A stretch of 64,000 bases of DNA from Pseudomonadota bacterium (GCA_018241995.1 JAFECT010000009.1:226113-290112), one strand, 5' to 3'; numbered from the stretch's first letter, positions 52,185 through 62,529 are shown. Made by a program: numbers and translations. Notes: a model not told the origin generated them from the letters alone.

Positions 52185-54235
52185 GCCGCTCGATCTGGGC
52201 GGTGCTCGGCATCGCCTCCACCCGCGACCGCGCCGAGATCCGCCGCGCCTACGCCGCGAGGCTGAAGCTCACCCAGCCGGAGGACGACCCCGAGGGCTTC
52301 CAGCGCCTGCGCGAGGCCTATGAGCAGGCGTTGCGGCTGGTGGAGCTGCAGGCCCGCTACGGCGAGGACTTCGAGGTCGAGTTCGACGACGACGGGGCGG
52401 ATGAGATTGAGGCTGGCGAGCCCGCATCCGAGCCGCGCACGCACGCCTGGAAGCCGGCGGAGGTCCGGGTCGCGGAAGATGCTCAGCCTGTGGCGCGCTC
52501 CCACGATTGGCGGCCCGCGCCGGAGCCCGATGCGGCGGCGAACGACGAGGCGCCCCAGCTGCGCGCCCATGACTGGCGACCGGCGCCCGAGCCCCAGGCC
52601 GAGGCGCCTTCCGGCCGCCGCGAGCGCGAATGGCGCCCGCCCGCCGATCCGGCCCCGGCGGAGGCGGAGGAGAAGGAGCGTCGGCGATTGCGCAAGGAGG
52701 CGGAGCGGGCCGAAGCGGCGCACCGTGCGCTGCGCCAGGCTCTGCACGAGCGCCTGATCGCCCATGCGCCGGAGGCTGAGATCGTCGCCGCCTTCGAGGC
52801 GGTCGTGGCCTCACCCGCGATGGAGGCGGTGGGGGTCTTCAGCGAGACCGAGACCTGGCTGGCCGACCTGATCATGCAGACGGCGCCCGCGTCCGACCCG
52901 CTGGTGCGCCGCGCCATCGCCCATTTCGGCTGGAAGGCGGGGCGGCTGGGCCGCGAGCACGACGCCTCCAGCCGTGTCCTGGCGCGCGACGACGACCTGG
53001 CCTTCCTGGTGGCGTTCAAGCGCCCCGGCCACGGCCACAACCCGGCCTACAAGGCGCTCAGCCGCAAGAGCGCCGGCTGGCGCCTTTGGCTCGACCGCCT
53101 GATCCCCGGCCGCACCAGCGAGGTGCGCAACCTGTTGAACCTGATCCACAACGAGCGGCCGAGCCTGATCAACGACCTCGATCCGACCGCCGTCGCGCAT
53201 TGGGAGGCCTATCTCGCCCGGCCGCAGCTATGGGCCGCGCCTCTGTGGCTGGTGGCGACGATCCCGCTGCTGCTGGCGCCCGCCACCGCCGCCGAGCTGC
53301 CGCCGAGCTGGGGGTTGGATTCCTCCAGCCTGCTGCTGATCGCGGGCCTCTATCTCGCCTATGTCGGCCTGGGTCTGGGTCTGTGCTTCGCCGTGCTGCA
53401 CGGCTACGCACGCATTCGCCACCGCTGGCATGAGGAGCATGCCTACTCCGCGCCCCTGTGGCTCCAGTTCGGCTGGGCGCCGGGCGCGCTCGCCCTGGTG
53501 CTGCTGGCGGCCGTCCTGCCGCCGATCCTGCCCGTGACCCTGGTGCTGGGCGTGCTGGCGGCGGTCGTCGCCTACTGGGCCGTGATCACCGCGGAGCCGG
53601 ACCGGCGCGAGTATGTGGGCGAGCCCTGGCGGCTGCCAATCTTCTACAATCCGATCTGGATGGCGGTGACCGTCGTCATCTACTTCTTCCTGATCCCCGG
53701 GCTGCGCTTCCCGCCGCTGATCCGCTCCATCTTCGCCTTCGCCTACCTGACCATCTTCTGGCTGCTGGCCGGGCAGAACCTCTATCCGCCGGCGTGGATC
53801 CAGCTCGGCGTGGCGCTGACCGGGGCCGTGGTCGCCTTCTCCTGCGGGGCGGGCACGCTGATCGACTCCTGGATTCCGATGCTGCAGGGGAGGCAGCGCA
53901 TGTGGATTCTGGGCGTCATGGCCGGCGCGATCGTGCTCGCGGTCGCGGCGCTGATCGCCTGCAAGGCCTACCCGGGCATGATGCGCATCAGCTTCGCCCT
54001 GGTCGCCTGCCTGGTGCTGGCCCACAAGACGCCCGCGGCCTTCCTCGACGAGAAGTCCGCCCGCGCCCGCGACCTGATCATGCGTTACGGCTGGGTCGCC
54101 TATCTGCTGCTGCTTGCGCCGTCGGTGGGGCAGGGGCAGTTCAACATGCTGATGGTCGCCGGCCTCTGGATGCTGGGCGGCGTCGTGACCACGGTGGCGG
54201 TCGGCATCTCCCAGACGCGCAAGGTGCTGACGTGA
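52181..54235 (+). CDS. Membrane J-like protein, HscC partner
   Basis: A 684-residue polytopic protein. Residues 1-50 form a J-like domain, [20 protein letters not shown] then [20 protein letters not shown]; the H-P-D tripeptide is replaced by Q-P-E-D, so J activity is uncertain. A disordered linker (about 70-165) carries four W-[KR]-P motifs. A helical region follows, then about eleven transmembrane helices from residue 346. The start GTG 52181 overlaps the hscC stop by 4 bases. The plan resembles E. coli DjlB/DjlC but with many more membrane spans. Role: probably recruits HscC to the inner membrane. Confidence 0.85.
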   Translation: MSRSIWAVLGIASTRDRAEIRRAYAARLKLTQPEDDPEGFQRLREAYEQALRLVELQARYGEDFEVEFDDDGADEIEAGEPASEPRTHAWKPAEVRVAEDAQPVARSHDWRPAPEPDAAANDEAPQLRAHDWRPAPEPQAEAPSGRREREWRPPADPAPAEAEEKERRRLRKEAERAEAAHRALRQALHERLIAHAPEAEIVAAFEAVVASPAMEAVGVFSETETWLADLIMQTAPASDPLVRRAIAHFGWKAGRLGREHDASSRVLARDDDLAFLVAFKRPGHGHNPAYKALSRKSAGWRLWLDRLIPGRTSEVRNLLNLIHNERPSLINDLDPTAVAHWEAYLARPQLWAAPLWLVATIPLLLAPATAAELPPSWGLDSSSLLLIAGLYLAYVGLGLGLCFAVLHGYARIRHRWHEEHAYSAPLWLQFGWAPGALALVLLAAVLPPILPVTLVLGVLAAVVAYWAVITAEPDRREYVGEPWRLPIFYNPIWMAVTVVIYFFLIPGLRFPPLIRSIFAFAYLTIFWLLAGQNLYPPAWIQLGVALTGAVVAFSCGAGTLIDSWIPMLQGRQRMWILGVMAGAIVLAVAALIACKAYPGMMRISFALVACLVLAHKTPAAFLDEKSARARDLIMRYGWVAYLLLLAPSVGQGQFNMLMVAGLWMLGGVVTTVAVGISQTRKVLT

Positions 54236-54275
54236 CGGCCCTGACGCGGCCGCCCGCGCCCGCTACAACCGCCCC

Positions 54276-55121
54276 ATGCCCCTCGCTCTGATCCTCTCGA
54301 GCTATGTCGCCGGCAGCCGGGTGGGCGGGATGGCCCAGGCGCTGGCTCTGGCGCCGTTCAAGATCGATCCGGTGGTGGCGCCGACCACCCTGTTCGGCCG
54401 GCATCCGGGCTGGGGCCCGCCGGGAGGGGCGGCGGTGGACGCGCAGACCTTCAAGGGCGTGATCGACGGCCTGGCCGCCAACGCCCACCTGGTCATGGCC
54501 GACGCGATCCTGACAGGCTACTTCGCCTCGGCCGAGCAGGTCTGGATCGCGGCGGAGACCATCGACCGCGCCCGCGCGGCGCGGCGGCCTGACGATCCGC
54601 CGCTGCGCGTCATCGTCGATCCGGTGATGGGCGATCAGGACAAGGGCCTCTATGTGCGCGAGGAGGTGGCCGAGGCCGTGGCGCTCGACCTCGTCTCCCG
54701 CGCCGACGTGATCACGCCCAACCTCTGGGAGCTGAACCGTCTGACCGGCGGCCGGGCCCGCGACGCACGCTCGGCGCTGAAGACCGCGCGCCAGCTCGAC
54801 CGGCCGTGCCTGGTCACCTCGGTGCCGGCGGGGGAGGGCGAGATCGGCGTGCTCTATGTCGACCGGCGCACCTCGACCTTCGCCGTGCACCGTGAGTTCG
54901 ACGCCGTTCCGCGCGGGACCGGCGACCTGCTGACCGCCCTGTTCGCCGCCGGCCTGATCGAGAAGAAGGCGCCGCACGAGGCCCTGTTCCGCGCCGTGCA
55001 GGGCGTGGCCGAGGCGGCGGAGGCCTCCGCCGAATGGCTGGCCCACGAACTGCCCATCGTGGCCCTGGGCGAACGGCTGGTGCGCCCGACCGCGTCGGTG
55101 CGTATAGAGACCCTTTCCTGA
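54276..55121 (+). CDS. pdxY: Pyridoxal kinase (PdxY type)
   Basis: A 281-residue PfkB-fold kinase that salvages pyridoxal to PLP. The N terminus LILSSYVAGSRVGGMAQALA and the GRHPGWG segment are typical of PdxY in this group; RVIVDPVMGDQDKGLYVREE and VITPNLWELNRLTGG follow; VPRGTGDLLTALFAAGL holds the G-T-G-D catalytic motif. Length is standard. It is 40 bases after the J-like gene and 21 bases before the serine hydrolase gene, so may share their transcript, but no functional link to them is seen. Confidence 0.92.
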   Translation: MPLALILSSYVAGSRVGGMAQALALAPFKIDPVVAPTTLFGRHPGWGPPGGAAVDAQTFKGVIDGLAANAHLVMADAILTGYFASAEQVWIAAETIDRARAARRPDDPPLRVIVDPVMGDQDKGLYVREEVAEAVALDLVSRADVITPNLWELNRLTGGRARDARSALKTARQLDRPCLVTSVPAGEGEIGVLYVDRRTSTFAVHREFDAVPRGTGDLLTALFAAGLIEKKAPHEALFRAVQGVAEAAEASAEWLAHELPIVALGERLVRPTASVRIETLS

Positions 55122-55142
55122 GTCAGAACCGAGGGCGCTTGC

Positions 55143-56267
55143 ATGGCCGACATCGGAGGGATCGCCGCCTCGCGCTTCGCCCGCGTGCGCGACGCCTTCG
55201 CCGCCAATTTCGCCGACAATGCGGAGCTGGGCGCGCGCTTCACCGTCTGCATCGACGGGGAGCCGGTGATCGACCTGATCGGCGGCTTCGCCGACCGGGC
55301 CCGGACGCGGCTGTTCAACGACCGGACCCTGGCTCCGATCTTCTCGACCGGCAAGGCGATCATGGCCCTGATGATCGCGACCCTCGTGGAGCGGGGAAAG
55401 CTGGACTACGAGCAGACCATCTCCAGCCTGTGGCCCGAGTTCGGCCAGGCCGGCAAGGAGCGGATCACCATCGGCGAGGCCCTGTCGCACCAGGCGGGCC
55501 TGCCGGGCTTCTCGCCGGAGCAGGACCCCTCGATCTGGTTCGACCGTGAGGCGGTGCTGAGGCAGCTGGCCGCCCAGGCGCCGATGTGGCCGCCGGGCAC
55601 GGGCTCCGGCTACCACCCGGTGACCATCGGCTACATCATGGGCGAGGTGTTCCGCCGGGCCGACGGACGGTCGATGGGCCAGGCGCTGCGCGAGGACTTC
55701 GCCGAGCCGTTCGGCCTCGACTACTGGATCGGCCTGCCGGAGTCCGAGCACGCCCGCGTCTGCGACGTGCAGAAGCCGCCGGCCCCACCCGATCTCGGTC
55801 AGATAGACGCCATCAAGCGCGCGGCGTTCCTCGACAAGGGCTCCGCTCCCGGCGGCCGGGGCGCTGCGGAGTGGCGCAAGCTGGAGATCCCCTCGGCCAA
55901 TGCGCACGCGACGTCGGACGCTCTGGCGCGCCTGATGAGCGTGATCGCCACGGGCGGCAGGCTGGCGGGCAAGAACATCCTCTCGCCCTCGGTGGTGGCC
56001 CAGGCGACGCGTGAGCGGGTATTCGGCCAGGACAAGGTCCTGCCGTTCGAGCTGTCCTGGGCGGCGGGGTTCCTGCGCAACAAGGGCATCCGCATCTATG
56101 GCCCCAACGCCATGACGGTCGGCCACTCCGGCTGGGGCGGCAGCTGCGCCTTCGCCGACCCGGAGACGCGGGTCTCGGGGGCCTATGTGATGAACAAGCA
56201 GTCGCCCTATCTGATCGGCGACCCGCGTCCGGTGCGCCTGATCGAGGCGGTCTACGCCGCGCTCTGA
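55143..56267 (+). CDS. Beta-lactamase-fold serine hydrolase (class C-like)
   Basis: A 374-residue cytoplasmic-looking protein of the serine beta-lactamase/penicillin-binding fold. The S-x-x-K nucleophile is FSTGKAIMALM (about residue 68), the tyrosine motif is GYHPVTIGYIMGE, and the third element is VGHSGWGGSCAF (H-S-G replacing K-T-G). This set is typical of the esterase/carnitine-metabolism-like EstB group rather than true beta-lactamases. No signal peptide is seen. Its end overlaps the convergent exporter gene by 16 bases. Confidence 0.9.
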   Translation: MADIGGIAASRFARVRDAFAANFADNAELGARFTVCIDGEPVIDLIGGFADRARTRLFNDRTLAPIFSTGKAIMALMIATLVERGKLDYEQTISSLWPEFGQAGKERITIGEALSHQAGLPGFSPEQDPSIWFDREAVLRQLAAQAPMWPPGTGSGYHPVTIGYIMGEVFRRADGRSMGQALREDFAEPFGLDYWIGLPESEHARVCDVQKPPAPPDLGQIDAIKRAAFLDKGSAPGGRGAAEWRKLEIPSANAHATSDALARLMSVIATGGRLAGKNILSPSVVAQATRERVFGQDKVLPFELSWAAGFLRNKGIRIYGPNAMTVGHSGWGGSCAFADPETRVSGAYVMNKQSPYLIGDPRPVRLIEAVYAAL

Positions 56268-57727
56268 GGCTTGGGCTCTTTCAAGGTAAGGAAGGCCGCG
56301 ACCCCGCCGAGCGCAGCCGCGGCGCCGCAGACCAGCATCACCAGCCTGACCGCCTGATGGAAGCTGTCGAGCGAGGCGGCGCTGTGCATGGCGCCGGCCA
56401 TGGTGGCGTTGAAGGCGCCGCGCGCGCCGGTTCCGCCGCCGCCCGTCAGGCGGTAGGCCTCGAACAGCACCACACCCAGCGAGGCGACGGCCAGGAGGCC
56501 AGCGACCCTCGCCACCGCATTGTTGACGCCCGAGGCGAGCCCCGCGTGCTTGCGCTCCACCGCCCCCATCACCGTGGCGGTCAGCGGCCCCACGGTGACG
56601 CTCATGCCCAGGCTCAAGACCACCAGGGCCGGCAGGTAGCCGGTGAAGTAGTTCGCGCCACGCGCGGGCAGGGCCAGCATGGCGAAGCCCACGCCGCAGA
56701 CCAGCGGCCCCAGGCTGAGCGGCCAGCGCGCCCCGAACCGGTCGGCGAAACGGCCGCCCGGCCCGGCCAGCAGACCGAAGATCAGCGGCATGGGGACCAT
56801 GGCGGCGCCGGCCATGGTCGGGCTCAGCCGCTGCACGCGGATCAGGTCGAAGGGCAGGAAGAAGAAGGCGCCCGACAGGGCGAAGTAGAGCAGGAGCGTC
56901 AACAGGTTCACCCCGCTGAAGGCCGGCGACTTGAACAGGCCGAGCGGCATCATCGGATGCTTCTCTCGCGCCTCCGCGACCAGGAATGCGGCCAGCAGCG
57001 CCGCGCCGCCGATCAGCGCCGCCAGCACCCACACGTCGGTGAAGCTGCGATCGGGCGCGGCGGTCAGGCCCCAGGTCACCGCGCCCAGCCCCGCCGCCGC
57101 CAGACCGGCGCCCAGGAAATCCAGACCTCCCGTCTCCTCGTCGTCGCGGCTTTCGGGGATGGCGTAGAGGGTCAGGGCGAAGGCGGCCAGGGCGATAGGC
57201 AGGTTCAGGTAGAAGATCGAGCGCCAGCCGATGGTGTCGGCCAGCCAGCCGCCCAGCACGGGCCCCAGCGCGCCGGTCAGCGCCCCGAAGCCCGCCCAGG
57301 CGCCCATGGCCCGGTTGCGCTCCTGGTCGGAGAAGTTGGCGTTGAGCAGGGCCAGGCTCGAGGGCGTCAGCAGCGCCGCGCCCAGCCCTTGCAACGCGCG
57401 GCCCGCCAGCAACACCTCCTTGCCCGGCGCCAGGCCGCACGCCGCCGAAGCCGCCGCGAACAGGCCCATGCCGATCAGGAACACCTTGCGCCGCCCCCAG
57501 ATGTCGCCGGCCGCGCCCCCGACCAGGACCAGGGCGCCCAGCATCAGCATGTAGGCGTTGACCACCCACTGCGCGGCGCCGGCGCCCATGTCCAGGTTCC
57601 GCTGCATCACCGGCAGGGCGACATTGACCACCGAGCCGTCGATGAAGGCCATCGACGAGCCCAGCACCGTCGCCGCCAGGATCAGGCGCTTGTGCGGGGC
57701 TCCGGTTTCAGACTTTCGCGGGTTCAT
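56252..57727 (-). CDS. MFS drug exporter, DHA2 (EmrB/QacA) family
   Basis: A 491-residue 14-helix major facilitator. FIDGSVVNVALPVMQRNL and AQWVVNAYMLMLGALVLVGG (motif D1) open helices 1-2; DIWGRRKVFLIGMG is motif A; RALQGLGAALLTPSSLALL motif B; and TGALGPVLGGWLADTIGWRSI motif C of antiporters. Members expel drugs or metabolites with proton import. There is no membrane-fusion (EmrA) partner adjacent. Start ATG 57727. The convergent end with the serine hydrolase overlaps by 16 bases. Confidence 0.93.
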   Translation of the reverse strand: MNPRKSETGAPHKRLILAATVLGSSMAFIDGSVVNVALPVMQRNLDMGAGAAQWVVNAYMLMLGALVLVGGAAGDIWGRRKVFLIGMGLFAAASAACGLAPGKEVLLAGRALQGLGAALLTPSSLALLNANFSDQERNRAMGAWAGFGALTGALGPVLGGWLADTIGWRSIFYLNLPIALAAFALTLYAIPESRDDEETGGLDFLGAGLAAAGLGAVTWGLTAAPDRSFTDVWVLAALIGGAALLAAFLVAEAREKHPMMPLGLFKSPAFSGVNLLTLLLYFALSGAFFFLPFDLIRVQRLSPTMAGAAMVPMPLIFGLLAGPGGRFADRFGARWPLSLGPLVCGVGFAMLALPARGANYFTGYLPALVVLSLGMSVTVGPLTATVMGAVERKHAGLASGVNNAVARVAGLLAVASLGVVLFEAYRLTGGGGTGARGAFNATMAGAMHSAASLDSFHQAVRLVMLVCGAAAALGGVAAFLTLKEPKPQSAA

Positions 57728-58040
57728 TGCGGCCTTTGTCTCAGGTTTGGCGCGTCGCGTCAGGTTGTCGATGGAAGTCCGGCCTCATCGGTTGGTTGCG
57801 GCGGCGCAATCATCGGCGCATTCCTGACACTTGAGGCAGGATTTACTCAGTCGTTCGTAGCGTCTGCGGCGCCGTTCCCAGATTTCCGTTTCACTCCGCC
57901 AAGCCCTCGCCTAGACTTCGACCCCTGCTCGTCACGCCTCGGCGATGACGCGATCCCCTTCGGGCGCATCCGCCCGGGAACCTTGACCGTCGGCATGACG
58001 TCTGACGGTCGCGTGCGTGTGGCCACATCGGGAGGCAGGC
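57728..58040. other. 313-base intergenic region, no gene seen
   Basis: Gap between the divergent exporter and TPR genes. No small ORF with a ribosome site, no tRNA and no strong hairpin were found. It should hold both promoters; a TTGACC near 57980 is a possible -35 but no convincing -10 follows at 17 bases. GGAGGCAGGC at its right end is the TPR gene's ribosome site. Confidence 0.5.
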
Positions 58041-58976
58041 GTGATCAGGAAGATTCATCTGGCGACGGCGGTTGCGGCCGCCTGCATTCTGGCCGGCGGC
58101 GCCGCCATGGCGTCCGGCGGCGGCTCCGGCGGGGGCGGAGGCGGCGGGATGAACGGCTCCATGGGGCCGATGTACAATCCCAACGAGGAATACCAGAAGG
58201 GCCTGGCCGCCCTGCGCGCCCAGGATTTCAAGGCGGCGGTCACCGCCTTCGACCACGTCATCTCGGTCGTGCCCAAGGACTCCAACACCTGGACCCTGAT
58301 GGGCCTGTCCAAGGCGGGGGCCGGCGACCAGCGCGGCGCCAAGAGCGCCTTCGAGAAGGCCGTACGCTTCAACGGCGACAACGTCATCGCCCACGGCGAG
58401 CTGGGCGCGACCGACGCCAAGATGGGCGACAAGGTCAAGGCCCAGGCCGAGCTCGACTGGCTGAAGAAGAAGTCCGACGCCTGCGCCGGGACCTGCAAGG
58501 AAGCCAACGACCTGAAGACCGAGATCGCCAAGGTCGAAGCGGCGCTGGGCGGGACGGTGACCAGCGGCGGGGCGGCCGAGGCCAGCCTGCTGTTCGATAG
58601 CGTGGGCGGCGGCAAGCAGGCCTATGTCCAGGCCGTGGCCCTGATCAACGAGGGCAAGTACGAGGACGCGCTGGCATCGCTGCACCACTCCGAACAGGCC
58701 ATCGGCCCGCACCCGGACATCCTGACCTACATGGGCTTCGCCAGCCGCAAGCTGCACCGCTACGACGCGGCCGAGGCCTACTACACCGCCGCCCTGAAGG
58801 TGGACCCCAACCACGTCGGCGCCACCGAATACTATGGCGAGCTGAAGGTGGAGCGGGGCGACCTGAAGAGCGCGAACAAGCTGCTCGCCCGCCTGGACGA
58901 CCTCTGCAGCTTCGGCTGCACCGAAGCCGAGGAGCTGCGCGGTTGGATCGACCGGGCCAAACAGCACGGCTCCTGA
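58041..58976 (+). CDS. Exported TPR protein
   Basis: A 311-residue exported protein: signal peptide (1-24, ending GGAAMA), a Gly-rich stretch of about 12 residues, then tetratricopeptide helices (YQKGLAALRAQDFKAAVTAF, TWTLMGLSKAGAGDQRGAK, ILTYMGFASRKLHRYDAAEA). The second half has two pairs of cysteines (DACAGTCK, LCSFGCTEAEE). GTG 58041 is preceded by GGAGGCAGGC; the upstream reading is rejected. Its last 34 bases overlap the cytochrome gene, so the two exported proteins are coupled. Confidence 0.85.
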   Translation: MIRKIHLATAVAAACILAGGAAMASGGGSGGGGGGGMNGSMGPMYNPNEEYQKGLAALRAQDFKAAVTAFDHVISVVPKDSNTWTLMGLSKAGAGDQRGAKSAFEKAVRFNGDNVIAHGELGATDAKMGDKVKAQAELDWLKKKSDACAGTCKEANDLKTEIAKVEAALGGTVTSGGAAEASLLFDSVGGGKQAYVQAVALINEGKYEDALASLHHSEQAIGPHPDILTYMGFASRKLHRYDAAEAYYTAALKVDPNHVGATEYYGELKVERGDLKSANKLLARLDDLCSFGCTEAEELRGWIDRAKQHGS

Positions 58977-59890
58977 TCCTGATCGGCGCCGGCCTGCTGG
59001 TCGGCGCCGCGACCGCCCGGCCACCGCTGAAGGCCGCCCGCTGGCTCTCGGCCGACGCCGACCTGCGGGCGGATTTGGGCTTCGCGCCCAGCGAATGCCT
59101 GGCCAAGGTCAAGGACGCCAAGACCCGCTATCAGATCGAGGTCGGCCGCGCGGCCTTCCGCTCCTCGCTGCTTTTCGGCGGCCAGGCCGGGCATGCGGGC
59201 CTGTCGTGCGAGGCCTGCCACAAGAACGGCCGCACCAATCCGGACTTCCAGTTTCCGGGCCTGTCCGGCGCGCCGGGAACGGCGGACGTGACCTCGTTCC
59301 TGATGAGCCCGAAGCGCGGCAAGCACGGCGCCGTGCCCAAGCCCATCCCCAACCTCTCCGGGCCGAAGTCGGCGCTCAGAATCTCGCAGGACCCGAACCG
59401 GCCGGAGCTCCGGGCCTTCATCCACGGCATCGTCACCGAGGAGTTCGACGGGCCGGAGCCGCCGTCGGGGGTGATGGACGGCCTGGTCGCCTATGTCCGC
59501 CAACTGGGGCCCGACCACTGCCCGAAGCCCGCCACCGTGCGGCTGACCGCCGAGAGCCGGCTGGAGGACGCCCGCCGCGCCGTGCGCGCCGCTGACCAGG
59601 CCGTGGTGCGCAAGGACCTGAAGACCGCCGACACCCTGGTCGAAGCCGCACGGGACTCGCTGGGCGTCATCAACGAGCGCTATGCGGGTGAGGACCTGAA
59701 GCCCGAGCGCGCGGCCCTCAAGGCTTCGGCGATCGAACTGGCGGCCCTTCGCCAAGCCATCGTCGCCGGAGACGCCGACAGCGCCCGACGCCGAGCGGCC
59801 GAATGGATCGCCGGCAGCGCGGGGCTGGAGCGCACCCTCAAGGCGGCGGAGGCGCGCTCGCTCTACAATCCGGACAAGCTCAGGCCCTGA
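58943..59890 (+). CDS. Exported mono-heme c-type cytochrome-like protein
   Basis: A 315-residue exported protein with signal peptide (ending ATA|RPPLK). One heme motif, GLSCEACHKNGRTNP (C-x2-C-H, about residues 89-93), lies in a cytochrome domain with FLMSPKRGKHG as possible distal Met region; the C-terminal third is helical (EDARRAVRAADQAVVRKDLK). The start TTG 58943 has GAGG upstream and sits within the TPR gene end; no better start exists. Redox partner unknown. Convergent with rarD (11-base overlap). Confidence 0.82.
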   Translation: MDRPGQTARLLILIGAGLLVGAATARPPLKAARWLSADADLRADLGFAPSECLAKVKDAKTRYQIEVGRAAFRSSLLFGGQAGHAGLSCEACHKNGRTNPDFQFPGLSGAPGTADVTSFLMSPKRGKHGAVPKPIPNLSGPKSALRISQDPNRPELRAFIHGIVTEEFDGPEPPSGVMDGLVAYVRQLGPDHCPKPATVRLTAESRLEDARRAVRAADQAVVRKDLKTADTLVEAARDSLGVINERYAGEDLKPERAALKASAIELAALRQAIVAGDADSARRRAAEWIAGSAGLERTLKAAEARSLYNPDKLRP

Positions 59891-60809
59891 CCGTCGCCAC
59901 GGTCGCGGGAGTCAGATGCCTCAGCGCGCGCGCCTTCCTCCAGGCGCCGTAGGCGAAGACCGCCGCGCCGGTCCAGATGAACACGAACGAGACCGCGCGC
60001 AGCGGCGTGAAGGGCTCGCCCTCCGCTACGCCGATGGCGAAGCTGATGGTCGGGGCCAGGAACTGCAGGAAGCCCATGGTCGAGAGCGGCATGCGCCGTG
60101 CGGCCCAGGCGAACAAGGCCAGCGGCGCCGCCGTGATCGGGCCCGACGCGATCAGCCAGGCGGTGGTCGAGACCGACTGGCCGAAGTGGCCGTGACCTGA
60201 GGACTGCAGCCAGACGACATAGGCGAGCGCCGGGGCGAACAGCAGCAGGCACTCGATGAACAGGCCGGTCTGGGCGTCAGCCGCCACGCGCTTCCTGGCG
60301 ATGCCGTAGCCGCCGAAGCTGATCGCCAGCGCGATCGACATCCACGGCAGGTGGCCGATGGCGAGGGCCTGCACCACCACGCCGATGGCGGCGATGACCA
60401 TGGCGACCGCGGCGATGCGGTCGATCCGCTCGCGGAACAGCACCGCGCCCGCGGCCATGTTGATCAGCGGCGTGACATAGTAGCCGAGGCTGGTCTCGAG
60501 CGTGCGGTGGGTGTTCACCGCCCAGATGAACAGCACCCAGTTCGCCGCGATCAGCAGCGCCGACAGGGTCAGCCAGCCCATCACCTTGGGCGAGCGGAGC
60601 ACAGTCGCGAGCTGGTCCCATTGCTTGGCGAAACCGACCATCAGGGCCGCGGCCAGAAGGCCCCACAGCACCCGGTGGGTCAGGATCTCCCACGGCTGTG
60701 GGCCGGCGCGGCCGATGACCTGGAACACCAGCGGGACTAGGCCCCAGATGGCGTAGCACAGGGTTCCGGCGATGACGGCGTTCTTGGCTTGGCTATCGGC
60801 GGCGGGCAT
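59880..60809 (-). CDS. rarD: EamA-family transporter RarD
   Basis: A 309-residue ten-helix DMT-superfamily protein. AGTLCYAIWGLVPLVFQVIG, EILTHRVLWGLLAAAL, SALLIAANWVLFIWAVNTHR, SLGYYVTPLINMAAGAVLF and LQFLAPTISFAIGVAEGEPF are the RarD signature blocks. RarD is named from chloramphenicol sensitivity, but the transported compound is unknown. The gene is downstream of asd in the same direction, with a hairpin between them. ATG 60809. Confidence 0.94.
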   Translation of the reverse strand: MPAADSQAKNAVIAGTLCYAIWGLVPLVFQVIGRAGPQPWEILTHRVLWGLLAAALMVGFAKQWDQLATVLRSPKVMGWLTLSALLIAANWVLFIWAVNTHRTLETSLGYYVTPLINMAAGAVLFRERIDRIAAVAMVIAAIGVVVQALAIGHLPWMSIALAISFGGYGIARKRVAADAQTGLFIECLLLFAPALAYVVWLQSSGHGHFGQSVSTTAWLIASGPITAAPLALFAWAARRMPLSTMGFLQFLAPTISFAIGVAEGEPFTPLRAVSFVFIWTGAAVFAYGAWRKARALRHLTPATVATVRA

Positions 60810-60869
60810 GACGGACAGACTTTCGAACAGGACTCGAACGAACAGGCGCTACAGGCAGGAGAGGTCTGC

Positions 60870-60891
60870 CGCCCCGGGAGGGCCCGGGGCG
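60870..60891 (-). terminator. Hairpin between asd and rarD
   Basis: Perfect 9-base stem CGCCCCGGG / CCCGGGGCG with a 4-base loop, 29 bases after the asd stop and 60 bases before the rarD start. No U tract follows. It probably separates the two transcription units. Confidence 0.6.
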
Positions 60892-60919
60892 TCCTGATGC
60901 TTGCGGCGCATCGGAAGAC

Positions 60920-61948
<1,029 letters not shown>

Positions 61949-62008
61949 GATTGACTCCGGAACAGGCAGGTTGCGGCCCCTCTGGGCGCACCGTCTATTT
62001 AGGCTTCT

Positions 62009-62024
62009 TTTCGCAAGTGCGAAA
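62009..62024. promoter_or_regulatory. Perfect dyad in the asd promoter region
   Basis: TTTCGCAAGTGCGAAA: 7-base arms separated by AG, 60-75 bases upstream of the asd ATG. The short spacer points to a dimeric repressor or activator site rather than an RNA hairpin. The regulator is not identified. Confidence 0.5.
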
Positions 62025-62133
62025 GGCCCGGCGGAACGAGGTTTTCTAACCCGGCGCGTGAAGCCGATTCACGATCCCTGTTGCCGTACAGGCCTGGGCG
62101 GCGCGGGCAGCATAGTTTTTCTACGTCCCGAGC

Positions 62134-62529
62134 CTAGGGCGAAGGCTCCGCGGCCCGCTCGCCGATCAGGCAGAAGCCGTGGCCGAACGGATCGCTGCAG
62201 AACGCGACCGGGGGATGCGGCCCGACCTCGAATCTCTGCTCGCATTTCGCACCTGCGGCCACGGCCTTCGCCAGGACGGCGTCGAGGTCGTCGACGTGGA
62301 AGTCGATGTGAACTGGAGTCCAATGCCGCTCGTATCGGCGCACGTCGTCACTGCCCTGGGCCGGCCTGGTTCCGGCAGACTTCTCGATCAGCCCGAGGGT
62401 CGCATCCCCGCACTTGAGGATGACGTAGGTCGGCACGGGCCGCGCCACTTCCGGCAAGCCCAGCGCGTCGCGGTAGAACCGCAGGCCGTCTTCCAGCAGC
62501 GGAACATCGATCGAGACCGAGTACCTCAT
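62134..62529 (-). CDS. VOC (glyoxalase/dioxygenase superfamily) protein
   Basis: A 131-residue two-module VOC protein. SVSIDVPLLEDGLRFYRDAL and VHIDFHVDDLDAVLAKAVA are the paired beta-alpha-beta units, and FCSDPFGHGFCLIG the C-terminal metal-side motif (D-P-F-G-H). It lacks the glutathione-binding features of GloA. Substrate unknown; bleomycin-resistance-like binding proteins share this size. Start ATG 62529 lacks a strong ribosome site. Confidence 0.88.
   Translation of the reverse strand: MRYSVSIDVPLLEDGLRFYRDALGLPEVARPVPTYVILKCGDATLGLIEKSAGTRPAQGSDDVRRYERHWTPVHIDFHVDDLDAVLAKAVAAGAKCEQRFEVGPHPPVAFCSDPFGHGFCLIGERAAEPSP

Noticed and set aside
54141..57569. A 1142-codon minus-strand open frame
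   Set aside because: It is low-complexity Arg/Gly/Pro sequence opposite pdxY, the serine hydrolase and, out of frame, the MFS gene; a typical high-GC shadow.
56357..58600. A 747-codon plus-strand open frame
   Set aside because: Antisense to the MFS exporter and out of frame with the TPR gene; composition is that of a shadow frame.
61949..62133. Possible lysine riboswitch before asd
   Set aside because: No conserved lysine-riboswitch helices; only a short dyad suited to a protein operator.
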